Below, in pieces: positions 8,356 through 16,798 of a stretch of DNA of 64,000 nucleotides; positions within the stretch are counted from its first letter, which is position 1; each line of letters begins with the position of its first letter. Source of the stretch: Oscillospiraceae bacterium. GTDB lineage: Bacteria; Bacillota; Clostridia; Oscillospirales; Oscillospiraceae. Under the pieces are notes generated by a model. That model saw only the letters and a program-made list of their open reading frames with translations. It was not told the DNA's origin and made no database searches. Position numbers and translations under genes: made by a program. Location of the stretch: assembly GCA_017398725.1 (NCBI GenBank), contig JAFQFA010000024.1, positions 59,912 to 123,911 of the forward strand, read 5' to 3'.

Positions 8356-9241
8356 ATAACATTGTCAATTGGTCGGACTGTTGAATAAACAGTGTTTCGG
8401 GGTGTTCCATATCCACCGGACAGGCGCCCATGGCGCAAAGCTCCCGGGCAGCATCGCTGCCGTCTTGGAAGCAATACACATCGCTCCAGCCATAACGCAG
8501 ATTCTTTTTTGTTCCGCTCCATGTGCCGCCTTTCCCTAAAGACGACTGTGCAACAAATGTCTTCTCACTGAGGCTGTGGATGATCCGGTTGCGGCTCAGC
8601 GCCCGGTAAGAAGAAAAAGCAATATCAAAGCCCTCCTCCGCCACATATAGGACATTCTCCCGCTCCGGATGATCCTGCAGCGGGTCTGCCACGACGCAGA
8701 TCACCGAACCACCCTGTCCAAGGCAGCTTTCCTGCGCTTCCCGGTCTGCGCCCCGGGCATTTCCGGATACCAGCGCATATCCCTGCAACGCGGCCTGTGC
8801 GCCAAGCCATCGGGCAAAAAGGAGATTTTTCGGGTGCAGTTCCCGGCTGCCTACCAAAGATACCCGGGGCATATTCAAAACACTCCGGTTTCCTTTTGTC
8901 CACAGGCACGCCGGTGCTTCCATGTTTAACGCCTTGCGCAGGCGGCCGGGGTAATCGGGACTGATTCGGGTCAACGGAAAACAGTTCGCCTGCTTTGCTT
9001 TTTCCAAATACCAATCCAACTGCTCCTGTCGGGATAAAAGCAAAACTGTCCGGTTTGCAGTATCTTGGTCGCAACCCAGTTTCATCAAATCCCGCACAGT
9101 CAGATCCCGCTCAGCGGAAGGCTTTTCCATCCGGCGGCAACAACGGGTCAATTCCCGAAGCTGTGCTGTAGTCAACGGATTTTGCGAAGGATCTCCCAAA
9201 AAGCCTGTCAGCAGAAGAAAGCCCCGTTCCGCCCCGGTCAA
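8354..9241 (-). CDS. Divergent DprA/Smf-family DNA-processing-like protein
   Basis: A 295-residue Rossmann-type protein related to DprA, which loads RecA on incoming single-stranded DNA in competent cells. Matching blocks are PDYPGRLRKALNMEAPACLW, VSLVGSRE, ALVSGNARGADREAQESCL, RNRIIHSLSEKTFVAQ and GKGGTWSGT. It differs from canonical DprA: the GIDxxAH block reads GADREAQ, the C-terminal winged-helix part is missing, and the N-terminal part is short. Start is TTG, overlapping the helicase stop as TTGA, with an AGAGG site; the pair is co-transcribed. It may act in DNA uptake or be a Rossmann nucleotide-binding relative with another role. Family call firm, function tentative. Confidence 0.75.
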   Translation of the reverse strand: MTGAERGFLLLTGFLGDPSQNPLTTAQLRELTRCCRRMEKPSAERDLTVRDLMKLGCDQDTANRTVLLLSRQEQLDWYLEKAKQANCFPLTRISPDYPGRLRKALNMEAPACLWTKGNRSVLNMPRVSLVGSRELHPKNLLFARWLGAQAALQGYALVSGNARGADREAQESCLGQGGSVICVVADPLQDHPERENVLYVAEEGFDIAFSSYRALSRNRIIHSLSEKTFVAQSSLGKGGTWSGTKKNLRYGWSDVYCFQDGSDAARELCAMGACPVDMEHPETLFIQQSDQLTML

Positions 9242-10428
9242 CGAAAACGCCTCTTGGGAGGTGCAGACTGCTTAACCGGCTCATCCGCCAAGCTGCCGTC
9301 CTCTCCCAAAATCATGGGGCGGATCTGATAATTGGAAAACTTCGCGATCTCATCCAGCTTCGCCTTTTCCGGGAAATTACCGATGATCGACCATGCTACG
9401 CCCTTGCGCTTGGCACGACCGGTGCGGCCGATGCGATGGACATAGTATTCATTTTCCTCCGGAACATCGAAATTGACCACGCAATCCACATCATCCACGT
9501 CAATTCCCCGGGATGCCACATCCGTGGCGATCAGAATCGCCAGCTTGCCGTCCCGGTAGCGCTGCATGGTCTTTTCCCGCTGGCTCTGGCGGATATCGCC
9601 GTGAATGCAGTCACAATCCGCACCGGCCCGCTGGAACTCGTCGGAAAGCCGCTGGCACATATGCTTGGTATTGCAGAAAATGATCACCCGCTCATAGCCT
9701 TGGGTGCGGATCAGACGCAAGGTGGTTTCTGCCTTTTGCAAGGGAGAAACGGTAATACAGTACTGCTGGATATCCGGCCGGTCCTCCTGCTTGGGCTCTA
9801 CTGTAATCTCCACCTCATCCCGCTGGTACATCCACGACACGGTCATGACCTCTTGGGAGATCGTGGCGGAAAAAAGGCCCAGATTCTTCCGATTTTTTAC
9901 CTTTTCTATGATCCGCGTTACATCCTTAAAAAATCCCATGTCCAGCATCCGGTCCGCTTCGTCCAGCACCACGGTCTGGATCTTATCCAAACGGATATTT
10001 TTCCGATTATAGTGGTCCATCAGCCGGCCCGGGGTAGCCACCACGATCTGGGGCTTTTTCTCCAGCTGCTTTGCCTGCCCCACAATGCCGGCACCGCCAT
10101 AGAGCACCGCCACCCGGATACCCTGATAATAAGTCAGCAAGCCCCGCAGTTCGTCACCGATCTGAATGGCCAATTCCCGGGTAGGTGCCAAAATCAATCC
10201 CTGCACCTCATCGCACTGGGGGGCCACATGCTCGATCATGGGGATACCAAAGGCAAAGGTCTTACCGGTACCGGTAGGCGCTTTGGCAATCACATCCTTC
10301 CACTCCATAAAAGGCGGGATCGCCTGCTGCTGGATGGTGGTGGGATAGCCGTAACCTTTTTTCTCCAAGGCCTTAAGCATCTGCTCGGAAAGGCCCATTT
10401 CATGAAAAGTAATGCTTTGTTCCATCAT
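9238..10428 (-). CDS. DEAD-box ATP-dependent RNA helicase
   Basis: A 396-residue RNA helicase with all core motifs: Q-motif region (TFHEMGLSEQMLKAL, YPTTIQQQAIP), motif I PTGTGKT (51-57), PTRELA, TPGR, DEAD with downstream RMLDMGF, SAT (LFSATI), HGDIRQSQRE, ATDVASRGID and HRIGRTGRA. Apart from a short basic tail (KQSAPPKRRFR) it has no accessory RNA-binding domain, so it is a minimal RhlE/CshA-type helicase working in mRNA decay or ribosome assembly. AAAGGA stands 6 bases before the first ATG. A promoter is found 30 bases upstream and the DprA-like gene overlaps its stop. Confidence 0.92.
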   Translation of the reverse strand: MMEQSITFHEMGLSEQMLKALEKKGYGYPTTIQQQAIPPFMEWKDVIAKAPTGTGKTFAFGIPMIEHVAPQCDEVQGLILAPTRELAIQIGDELRGLLTYYQGIRVAVLYGGAGIVGQAKQLEKKPQIVVATPGRLMDHYNRKNIRLDKIQTVVLDEADRMLDMGFFKDVTRIIEKVKNRKNLGLFSATISQEVMTVSWMYQRDEVEITVEPKQEDRPDIQQYCITVSPLQKAETTLRLIRTQGYERVIIFCNTKHMCQRLSDEFQRAGADCDCIHGDIRQSQREKTMQRYRDGKLAILIATDVASRGIDVDDVDCVVNFDVPEENEYYVHRIGRTGRAKRKGVAWSIIGNFPEKAKLDEIAKFSNYQIRPMILGEDGSLADEPVKQSAPPKRRFR

Positions 10429-10456
10429 TTTTCGTCCTTTATGTTAGTCTTTTGCT

Positions 10457-10485
10457 ATTGTAGCAGTTTTTCGGGAAATATGCAA
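10457..10485 (-). promoter_or_regulatory. Promoter of the helicase/DprA-like operon
   Basis: Minus-strand TTGCAT (10485-10480), 17 bases, TACAAT (10462-10457). Confidence 0.7.
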
Positions 10486-10539
10486 CATTCCGCCGACCCA
10501 GAATTTATAGAAAATTCAAATCCCGATGCCGGGAAAAGG

Positions 10540-10568
10540 TGGACAAGGGACGAAAAATGTGTTATATT
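10540..10568 (+). promoter_or_regulatory. Promoter of the tmk operon
   Basis: TGGACA (10540-10545), 17 bases, TATATT (10563-10568), divergent from the helicase promoter. Confidence 0.65.
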
Positions 10569-10617
10569 TTATCATGTATTATTATGTGCCGGTAAATCCG
10601 GCAAGGAGGCCGCAAAA

Positions 10618-11286
10618 ATGGGCAAGCTAATCGTGATCGAGGGAACTGACGGTTCCGGAAAATCCACCCAGTTTCGTATGCTGTCCCAGCATCTGGAGCA
10701 AGACGCTGTTGCCTTTAAGCATTTGGTTTTTCCCCGGTATCAGGAGGAAAGTTCCGCGCTGATCCGGATGTATCTGGGCGGTGTCTTCGGCGATAAGCCT
10801 ACAGATGTAAACGCATATGCCGCATCCGCTTTTTACGCGGTGGACCGGTATGCCTCCTATAAGATGGATTGGGGCAAATGGTACGAAGAAGGCGGTTTGG
10901 TGCTTTCCGATCGGTACACCACATCCAACGCCGTGCATCAGGCTTCCAAAGAAACCGGCGACAGCCGGGAAGCCTATCTGAAATGGCTGTATGAATTTGA
11001 ATATGACAAGCTGGGTCTGCCCCGTCCGGATTTGACCATCTATTTGGATGTTCCTACGGACTTTACAGAAAAGATGCTTCGCTCCCGGGAGCAGGCAACC
11101 AACACGCAGGCAGACATCCACGAAAAAGATATGGATTATTTGGCTACCTGCCGGCAAACCGGCAGAGCCGCTGCCCAATACTATGGCTGGACCGTGATCC
11201 AATGTGTCCGGGACGGTCAGATGCGGACCATCGAAGATATCCACAGTGAGATCTACTCCGCAGTCCGCAAATGCTTGGAGGAATAA
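10618..11286 (+). CDS. tmk: Thymidylate kinase
   Basis: Phosphorylates dTMP to dTDP in the cytosol. The 222-residue protein begins MGKLIVIEGTDGSGKSTQF, whose P-loop is GTDGSGKST, and has the family's LVLSDRYTTSNAVHQ block and the LDVPTDFTEKMLRSRE lid region. Start is the ATG at 10618 with GGAGG 9 bases upstream. A longer open frame extends leftwards to 9436, but that part is antisense to the helicase and is not protein coding. It heads a plus-strand group with the DJ-1-like gene two bases downstream and mltG after that. Slightly longer than average for Tmk, with no unusual residues seen. Confidence 0.93.
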   Translation: MGKLIVIEGTDGSGKSTQFRMLSQHLEQDAVAFKHLVFPRYQEESSALIRMYLGGVFGDKPTDVNAYAASAFYAVDRYASYKMDWGKWYEEGGLVLSDRYTTSNAVHQASKETGDSREAYLKWLYEFEYDKLGLPRPDLTIYLDVPTDFTEKMLRSREQATNTQADIHEKDMDYLATCRQTGRAAAQYYGWTVIQCVRDGQMRTIEDIHSEIYSAVRKCLEE

Positions 11287-11288
11287 TT

Positions 11289-11831
11289 ATGGTATATATT
11301 CTGCTTGGTACCGGCTTTGAAGAAACAGAAGCCATCGTACCGCTGGATCTGCTGCGCCGGGCAGATATCCCGGTACTGACCGTCGGTATTAACGGCAAAG
11401 TTGTCACAGGCGCTCACAATATACCCGTACAGGCCGACATTGCGCTGGGGCAAATGGATCTGACAGATATGGATATGATCGTTTTGCCCGGCGGTTTGGG
11501 CGGTGTTGCATCTATACGGGCAAGCAAAGAAGCCATGGACGCCATTTCCTTTGCTTGGGAAAACGGCAAATTTGTGGCAGCCATTTGTGCCGGTCCTACT
11601 GTACTGGCGGATCTTGGCATCACAGAAGGCAAAAAGACAACCTGCTACCCCGGCTGTGAAGGCGGCATGGGCGGCGCTTTCTGTCAGGAAGGCAAAGCAA
11701 GTGTGCGGGATGACCGGGTGATCACCGGCACTTCCGCCGGCTGCGCGATCCCCTTCGGACTTGCGCTGATCGAAGCATTGAAAGGCGAGCAAACTGCAAA
11801 CACCATCGCACAGCAGTTTGTGATCCGCTAA
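11289..11831 (+). CDS. DJ-1/PfpI family protein
   Basis: A 180-residue single-domain protein of the DJ-1/PfpI superfamily, whose members include deglycase/chaperone-like and hydratase-like proteins. It has the N-terminal LLGTGFEETEAIVPLDLLRRA, the acidic Glu of that block, and the nucleophile elbow AAICAGPTVLADLG with the conserved Cys, followed by TSAGCAIPFGLALIE. This layout (ThiJ type) is close to the bacterial YajL/DJ-1 group. The ATG at 11289 has GGAGG and follows the tmk stop by two bases, so it is translationally linked. Exact substrate unknown; a stress or carbonyl-repair role is a family-based guess. Confidence 0.88.
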   Translation: MVYILLGTGFEETEAIVPLDLLRRADIPVLTVGINGKVVTGAHNIPVQADIALGQMDLTDMDMIVLPGGLGGVASIRASKEAMDAISFAWENGKFVAAICAGPTVLADLGITEGKKTTCYPGCEGGMGGAFCQEGKASVRDDRVITGTSAGCAIPFGLALIEALKGEQTANTIAQQFVIR

Positions 11832-11846
11832 CAGGAGGTATCCCAT

Positions 11847-13232
11847 ATGGATAATCAGAATAACCACCACGATCCCAATTGGCTGGATAAAGTTTTGGGC
11901 ACCAGAAATACGCCGAAGGAGCTTGGTCCGGATGAAATGGCAGTAGCTGCCGCCGGTTTGACCCACCCGGACGATGCGGAACTGGAAAAAATCGTTCAGG
12001 AAAGCTTAATGGAAAACTGGGGTGATGAGCCTGTCCCGGAAGAAGCCCCGGAGGCAGAGGCATCTGCAGCCGACACAACCAAGAAAACAACCGGTGCTTC
12101 CCGTTCCGGCACTAAGAAAGGCTATTTTGCCACTGCCTTTCAGGATATGAAAAGCGAAAACCTGTGGGGCATGCCCCACATCGTCGCCTCTTTGATCTGG
12201 CTGGCGGTGATTGTAGCCATCGGCGTTTCCGTGGGTCGTCTCGGTTGGCTTTGTGCAACGGATGTGCTGGCTTTGGGCAAGACACCCAAAGAGCTGGTAT
12301 TTACTGTGACCGAATCCGACGATCTGGATTCTATTTCCCGGCGGTTGGAAGAAGAAGGCATGATTAAGTATCCCACCCTGTTTAAGCTCTTTGCCGACCT
12401 GACCAATAAGGGCGACAATATTCTTGTGGGTACCATTACTTTCAACGCAGAAACCGTATACGACTACAACGCCTTGGTCAACGCCCTTTCTTACCGGAAA
12501 ACAGAAAAAGCTACTGTGGAAATCATGATTCCCGAAGGCTACAGCTGCGCTCAGATTTTTGCTCTGCTGGAAACCAAGGGTGTTTGCACCGCAAAGGAGC
12601 TGGAGACCTACGCCGCCAACGGTGAGCTGGATGATTACTGGTTCTTGGATGGCGTGGCTCGCGGGCATAAATACAGCTTGGAGGGCTTCCTCTTCCCCGA
12701 CACCTACAAGTTCTATGTAGGTGACAAGCCCCGCCGGGTGCTGGAAAAATTCTTGGATAACTTTGATTACCGATTCACTGACCGCATGATCGATAAGTAT
12801 GTGGCGCTGAACAAATCGTTGGGTCTGAATTTGACCCTGCGGGAAGTGGTGATCATGGCCTCCATCGTGGAAAAGGAAAAAGCCTCCCATCTGGAAGGCT
12901 ACTCCATTGCTTCCGTATTCTACAACCGGCTGACACACTCTGCCTCTTATCCCTATCTGAACAGTGATGCCACGTTGATCTACGATGTGGAATACTACAC
13001 CGGCAAGGGAATCACCAATGAGCAGCGTGCCAACAGCCCCTATAACACCTACACCCGCAAGGGTCTGCCTGCCGGCCCCATCGCCAACCCCGGCCTGAGC
13101 AGTCTGGATGCCGCCCTTTCTCCCGAAACCACAAATTATTACTATTTCGTCTACGATAAGAAAGCCGGCCAGCACTTGTTCTCCAAAACTTTGGCAGAAC
13201 ATCAGCGGAAAGTAAAAGAGTTGGGCCTGTAA
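11847..13232 (+). CDS. mltG: Endolytic murein transglycosylase MltG (YceG-like)
   Basis: Membrane-anchored enzyme that cuts nascent glycan strands and ends their elongation. The 461-residue protein has a long acidic/Ala-rich cytoplasmic N-terminus (to about 110), one membrane segment (about 111-136, IVASLIWLAVIVAIGVSVG), a LysM-like part (ELVFTVTESDDLDSISRRL) and the YceG catalytic domain with ASIVEKEKA, in which E342 matches the catalytic Glu, plus NSPYNTYTRKGLPAGPIANP. Its stop overlaps the next start as TAATG. The unusually long cytoplasmic tail is common in Clostridia and may bind division or elongation partners; that is inference. Confidence 0.93.
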   Translation: MDNQNNHHDPNWLDKVLGTRNTPKELGPDEMAVAAAGLTHPDDAELEKIVQESLMENWGDEPVPEEAPEAEASAADTTKKTTGASRSGTKKGYFATAFQDMKSENLWGMPHIVASLIWLAVIVAIGVSVGRLGWLCATDVLALGKTPKELVFTVTESDDLDSISRRLEEEGMIKYPTLFKLFADLTNKGDNILVGTITFNAETVYDYNALVNALSYRKTEKATVEIMIPEGYSCAQIFALLETKGVCTAKELETYAANGELDDYWFLDGVARGHKYSLEGFLFPDTYKFYVGDKPRRVLEKFLDNFDYRFTDRMIDKYVALNKSLGLNLTLREVVIMASIVEKEKASHLEGYSIASVFYNRLTHSASYPYLNSDATLIYDVEYYTGKGITNEQRANSPYNTYTRKGLPAGPIANPGLSSLDAALSPETTNYYYFVYDKKAGQHLFSKTLAEHQRKVKELGL

Positions 13233-14449
13233 TGAAAAAGATTGAGCTTTTAAGCCCTGCCGGTGATATGGAACGGCTGAAAATGGCCGTTCTGTACGGT
13301 GCAGATGCAGTATATTTGGCAGGTACCGATTTTGGTATGCGCTCCTTTGCCGGTAACTTCACCCCGGAGGAACTGCCTAAGGCAGTGGAATTTGCCCACA
13401 GCCACGGTGTAAAAGTCCATGTGACCGTCAACACCATGCCCCGCAATCAAGAAGTGGATACCCTCCCTGCATACTTGGAACGACTGGACGATGCCGGCGT
13501 GGATGCATTGATTCTGGCTGATCTGGGTGCCTTTACCCTAGCCGGAAAATATGCGCCACGGTGTGCCCGTCACATCTCCACCCAGCAGTCCATCGCCAAC
13601 TATGCTTGTGCCAATGCATGGCATGATCTGGGTGCCCAGCGGGTGGTTCTGGCCCGGGAACTATCCTTGGAGGAAATCCGCACGATCCGGGATAAAACCC
13701 CCAAGGAATTGGAGATCGAAACCTTCGGTCACGGTGCTATGTGCGTCAGCTACTCCGGTCGCTGCCTTTTGAGCAATTATATGACCGGTCGGGATTCCAA
13801 CCGGGGCGCATGCGCCCAGCCCTGCCGCTATCAGTACGCGCTGATGGAGGAAAAGCGCCCCGGAGAATACTTCCCCGTCTACGAGGATGAAAAAGGTACT
13901 TATATCCTGAATTCCAAGGATATGTGCATGATCGACCATCTGCAGGATCTGCAGGACGCCGGCGTGGATTGCATCAAGATCGAAGGCCGGGCAAAATCTG
14001 CCTACTACGCCGCCATTGTCACCGGTGCTTACCGTCATGTGATCGACGACGTGGCAGCCGGAAAGCCCATCGATCCTGTCTGGCGGGATGAGGTGGATCA
14101 TGTATCCCATCGGGTATACTCCACCGGCTTCTATTACGGCTTCCCCGGTCAATACACCGAGCATTCCCGTTACATCCGGGATTGGCAGATCTGTGCCATC
14201 GTAGAAAGCTGCGACGAACAGGGTCTTGCTTTGTGCAGCCTGCGGAACAAATTCAGTGCAGGTGACGAGCTCCAAATGGTAGGCCCGGATTTGAAGCCCT
14301 ATGATTTCACTCCGGATATGATGCGTGATTTAGATGGCAATCCTCTGGAGGAACCCCGGACGCCCCAGATGCAGTTTTATCTGCAGCTACCGAAGCAAGT
14401 ACCTGCTTGCAGCATTATCCGCAGAAGTGTGGATCTTTCCCCGAAATAA
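13232..14449 (+). CDS. U32 family protein, TrhP-like tRNA hydroxylation factor
   Basis: A 405-residue U32-family (formerly peptidase) protein. It shows the signature ETFGHGAMCVSYSGRCLLSN with C171 and C178, followed by RGACAQPCRYQY, giving further Cys near 195-199 that in this family bind an iron-sulfur cluster, and DMCMIDHLQDLQDAGVDCIKIEGR. The relatives YegQ and YrrN/YrrO (TrhP) are needed for 5-hydroxyuridine at tRNA position 34, and in Firmicutes they sit beside mltG, as here. Its start overlaps the mltG stop by one base. Assignment to tRNA modification rests on family and gene order; proteolytic activity is doubtful. Confidence 0.85.
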   Translation: MKKIELLSPAGDMERLKMAVLYGADAVYLAGTDFGMRSFAGNFTPEELPKAVEFAHSHGVKVHVTVNTMPRNQEVDTLPAYLERLDDAGVDALILADLGAFTLAGKYAPRCARHISTQQSIANYACANAWHDLGAQRVVLARELSLEEIRTIRDKTPKELEIETFGHGAMCVSYSGRCLLSNYMTGRDSNRGACAQPCRYQYALMEEKRPGEYFPVYEDEKGTYILNSKDMCMIDHLQDLQDAGVDCIKIEGRAKSAYYAAIVTGAYRHVIDDVAAGKPIDPVWRDEVDHVSHRVYSTGFYYGFPGQYTEHSRYIRDWQICAIVESCDEQGLALCSLRNKFSAGDELQMVGPDLKPYDFTPDMMRDLDGNPLEEPRTPQMQFYLQLPKQVPACSIIRRSVDLSPK

Positions 14450-14452
14450 AAA

Positions 14453-14484
14453 AATCCCGTGCTAGGAATAGCACGGGATTTTTC
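14453..14484. terminator. Bidirectional terminator between the U32 gene and the Dabb gene
   Basis: Twelve-base stem (14453-14464 with 14469-14480), GGAA loop, with T on the plus side and seven A (T on the minus strand) on the other side. Confidence 0.88.
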
Positions 14485-14766
14485 TTAAACCTCGTAGTCC
14501 GCAGCCACGCGGGATGCAATGAAGTGGCTGAATTGATCCTTGGCAGCCAAATGCAGCGGATGCACCGCGTAATTTTCCAACGCTTCCTTGGAATCAAACT
14601 CGGAATACAGGGCGTAGTCCATGCCGTTGAAGCTCAAGCGAACCTCCAGATGCCGCAGGCCGGGGATCTGGCCCACCAGCGGTGTCAGCGCCTCATCGAT
14701 TACCTGAATGGCTTCCTGCTTGTTAACGCCTTCTTTGAACATGTACATAACAATGTGTCTTACCAT
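14485..14766 (-). CDS. Dabb (stress-responsive A/B barrel) domain protein
   Basis: A 93-residue dimeric ferredoxin-like barrel protein. It begins MVRHIVMYMFKEG, typical of the family, and contains LTPLVGQIPGLRHLEV and YALYSEFDSKEALENYAVHPLH. Start is the ATG at 14766 with GGAGG 8 bases upstream; a longer reading to 14934 runs through the preceding gene and hairpin and is rejected. Relatives are stress-induced proteins or small cyclases of unclear substrate in bacteria. It is the last gene of the dgt-to-S1 block, 61 bases after ispH-S1, and could be transcribed from there. Confidence 0.85.
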   Translation of the reverse strand: MVRHIVMYMFKEGVNKQEAIQVIDEALTPLVGQIPGLRHLEVRLSFNGMDYALYSEFDSKEALENYAVHPLHLAAKDQFSHFIASRVAADYEV

Positions 14767-14786
14767 AACGATGCCTCCATAAATGT

Positions 14787-14817
14787 ATATCGGGGTCGAT
14801 ACAGTCGACCCCGATAT
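14787..14817 (-). other. Perfect 13-base intergenic hairpin between ispH-S1 and the Dabb gene
   Basis: 14787-14799 pairs with 14805-14817 around a five-base loop. There is no T run after it on the minus strand, so it is more likely an mRNA-stabilising or processing hairpin, or a weak terminator. Confidence 0.55.
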
Positions 14818-14827
14818 GTAGAATGAA

Positions 14828-16798
14828 TTACTCAGCCTCGGTCTCAGCAGTCTCTTCCTCAGCTTCCTCAGCAGGAGCATCCTCCAGCAGAGCACGGATG
14901 GACAGAGAGATGCGCTTGTTCTCAGCATCCACATCGGTAATCTTGACCTGCACGGTCTGGCCTTCAGCCAGCACGTCCTCGGGCTTGCCGATGCGCTTGT
15001 TGGCGATCTGAGAAATATGGATCAGGCCGTCCACGCCGGGGATGATCTCAGCAAAAGCGCCGAAGGTCATCAGCTTGACGATCTTGGCTTCCACCACATC
15101 GCCAACATTGTAGCCGGTCATGAACTGATTCCAAGGATTCATCTCGTTGGTCTTGTAGCCCAGAGAGATCTTGTGCTTCTCAGGGTCGAAGGAGATCACA
15201 TAAACATCGATCTCGTCGCCAACCTTGACCACCTCAGCGGGGGTCTTGATGCGGTTCCAGCTCAGCTCGGAAACGTGAACCATGCCGTCCACACCGCCGA
15301 TGTCCACGAATGCGCCGTAAGAAGTCAGGCTCTTAACGGTGCCGTGGTACTTAGCACCCACCTCGATCTCAGCCCACACCTTCTCCTGTGCGGCCTTGCG
15401 GCTCTCGGAGGAAACAGCGCGGATAGAACCGATCACCCGACGACGGGCACGGTTGACCTCGGTGATCTTCAGCTGCACAGCCTGACCGACCATGCCAGCC
15501 ATATCGCCGCCCTTGGCGATACCGGACTGAGAAGCGGGGATGAACACACGGATGCCCTTCACATTGGCAACCAGACCGCCCTTGTTCTCTTCGGTAACAG
15601 TGCCGTCAACGGTGGCCTTCTCTTCGCACCAGACAGCCATGTCGTCCCAAACCTTCATGCCGTCCAGCTTCTTCTTGCTCAGCTGCACGGTGCCTTCCTG
15701 ATCGTTCACACGAACCACGAAGACCTCGATTTCCTGACCCACAGAGAGAATGTCCTCAGGCTTCACTGCAGGATCGGCACTGACTTCGTCGTAGGGAATG
15801 TAACCGGCATGCTTGGTGCCCAGATCGACCTGGACTTCGGTGTTGCCGATACCGGTAACGATGCCCACAACCTTATCTCCTGTATTCAAAGTCTTGATGG
15901 ACTGCTCGAGAAGTTCAGCAAAGTTCTCCTCCTGTACAGCCTCAACTTTTGTAATTTCGCTCATAGTCTTGTTGACCTCCTTTATAATCCACGCCGGGGT
16001 AGATGCACCGGCAGTGACTCCAACATTGGTTACACCGCTGAAAAACGCAGGGTCCAGCTCGGCAGCATTATCTACCAGCACCACCCGCTCGCAGTGTTCC
16101 CGACAGATCATTGCCAAACGGCCGGTGTTGGAGCTGGTAACATCGCCCACCACCACCATGGCATCACAAGCCCGGCTCAGCTGTGCAGCTTCGTTTTGCC
16201 GGGATTCCGTCGCTTTACATATTGTATCAAAGATTTTCAAGTTAGTAAACTGTTTTTTTGCGAAATTCACGCACGATTTCCACAAAGATTCTGTGGATGT
16301 GGTTTGACAAACCATGCAAATTGGCAAATCAGCGCTGATTTCGCCGCTGCAGGCCCATTTTTCCAGTTCATCCGAAGAACCGAAAACCCGGCAATCGCTG
16401 CACCAGCCGGCAATTCCCTCCACCTCGGGATGGTGGGCTGTGCCGATGATCACAGGAAGTCTCCCCTCCTGTTCGGCGTTACTGACGATATTATGGATCC
16501 GCTTCACAAAAGGACAGGTGGCATCCACGATCTGCACCCGCCGTTCCTCCAGCTGCTGCTGCACCGCCCGGGAAATGCCGTGGGAACGGATCACCACCGT
16601 ATCCCCCTCACCGGCTTCCATAGGCGTTTCGATAACCCCTACCCCCATCTGGGCAAAGTGGGCCACCGCATGGCGGTTATGAATGATAGGGCCCAATGTC
16701 ATGACCCGGCTGCCGGATCGGGCCGCCTGCTCCACCAGCTCCACCGCCCGATTGACGCCGAAGCAGAACCCGGCGCTTTTTGCTACAGTAATGCTCAT
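14828..16798 (-). CDS. ispH: Fusion of IspH (HMBPP reductase) and ribosomal protein S1
   Basis: A 656-residue bifunctional protein. Residues 1 to about 280 are IspH, the last enzyme of the non-mevalonate isoprenoid pathway, with cluster ligands C12 (GFCFGVNRAV), C95 (DATCPFV) and C194 (DTICKAT), plus QTTSTES and the VVGDVTSSNT block. After an acidic linker there are four S1/OB-fold repeats (starting about 305, 390, 475 and 560), each ending in an RISLS- or KISL-type strand, followed by an acidic Glu/Ala tail. This fusion is known from Clostridia. Its ATG overlaps the cmk stop by four bases. It supplies the organism's S1-like translation factor and isoprenoid enzyme in one chain. Confidence 0.94.
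   Translation of the reverse strand: MSITVAKSAGFCFGVNRAVELVEQAARSGSRVMTLGPIIHNRHAVAHFAQMGVGVIETPMEAGEGDTVVIRSHGISRAVQQQLEERRVQIVDATCPFVKRIHNIVSNAEQEGRLPVIIGTAHHPEVEGIAGWCSDCRVFGSSDELEKWACSGEISADLPICMVCQTTSTESLWKSCVNFAKKQFTNLKIFDTICKATESRQNEAAQLSRACDAMVVVGDVTSSNTGRLAMICREHCERVVLVDNAAELDPAFFSGVTNVGVTAGASTPAWIIKEVNKTMSEITKVEAVQEENFAELLEQSIKTLNTGDKVVGIVTGIGNTEVQVDLGTKHAGYIPYDEVSADPAVKPEDILSVGQEIEVFVVRVNDQEGTVQLSKKKLDGMKVWDDMAVWCEEKATVDGTVTEENKGGLVANVKGIRVFIPASQSGIAKGGDMAGMVGQAVQLKITEVNRARRRVIGSIRAVSSESRKAAQEKVWAEIEVGAKYHGTVKSLTSYGAFVDIGGVDGMVHVSELSWNRIKTPAEVVKVGDEIDVYVISFDPEKHKISLGYKTNEMNPWNQFMTGYNVGDVVEAKIVKLMTFGAFAEIIPGVDGLIHISQIANKRIGKPEDVLAEGQTVQVKITDVDAENKRISLSIRALLEDAPAEEAEEETAETEAE

Noticed and set aside
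9436-10617. A long plus-strand extension in front of tmk
   Set aside because: The extension is antisense to the DEAD-box helicase; tmk has its own promoter, GGAGG and canonical start at 10618.
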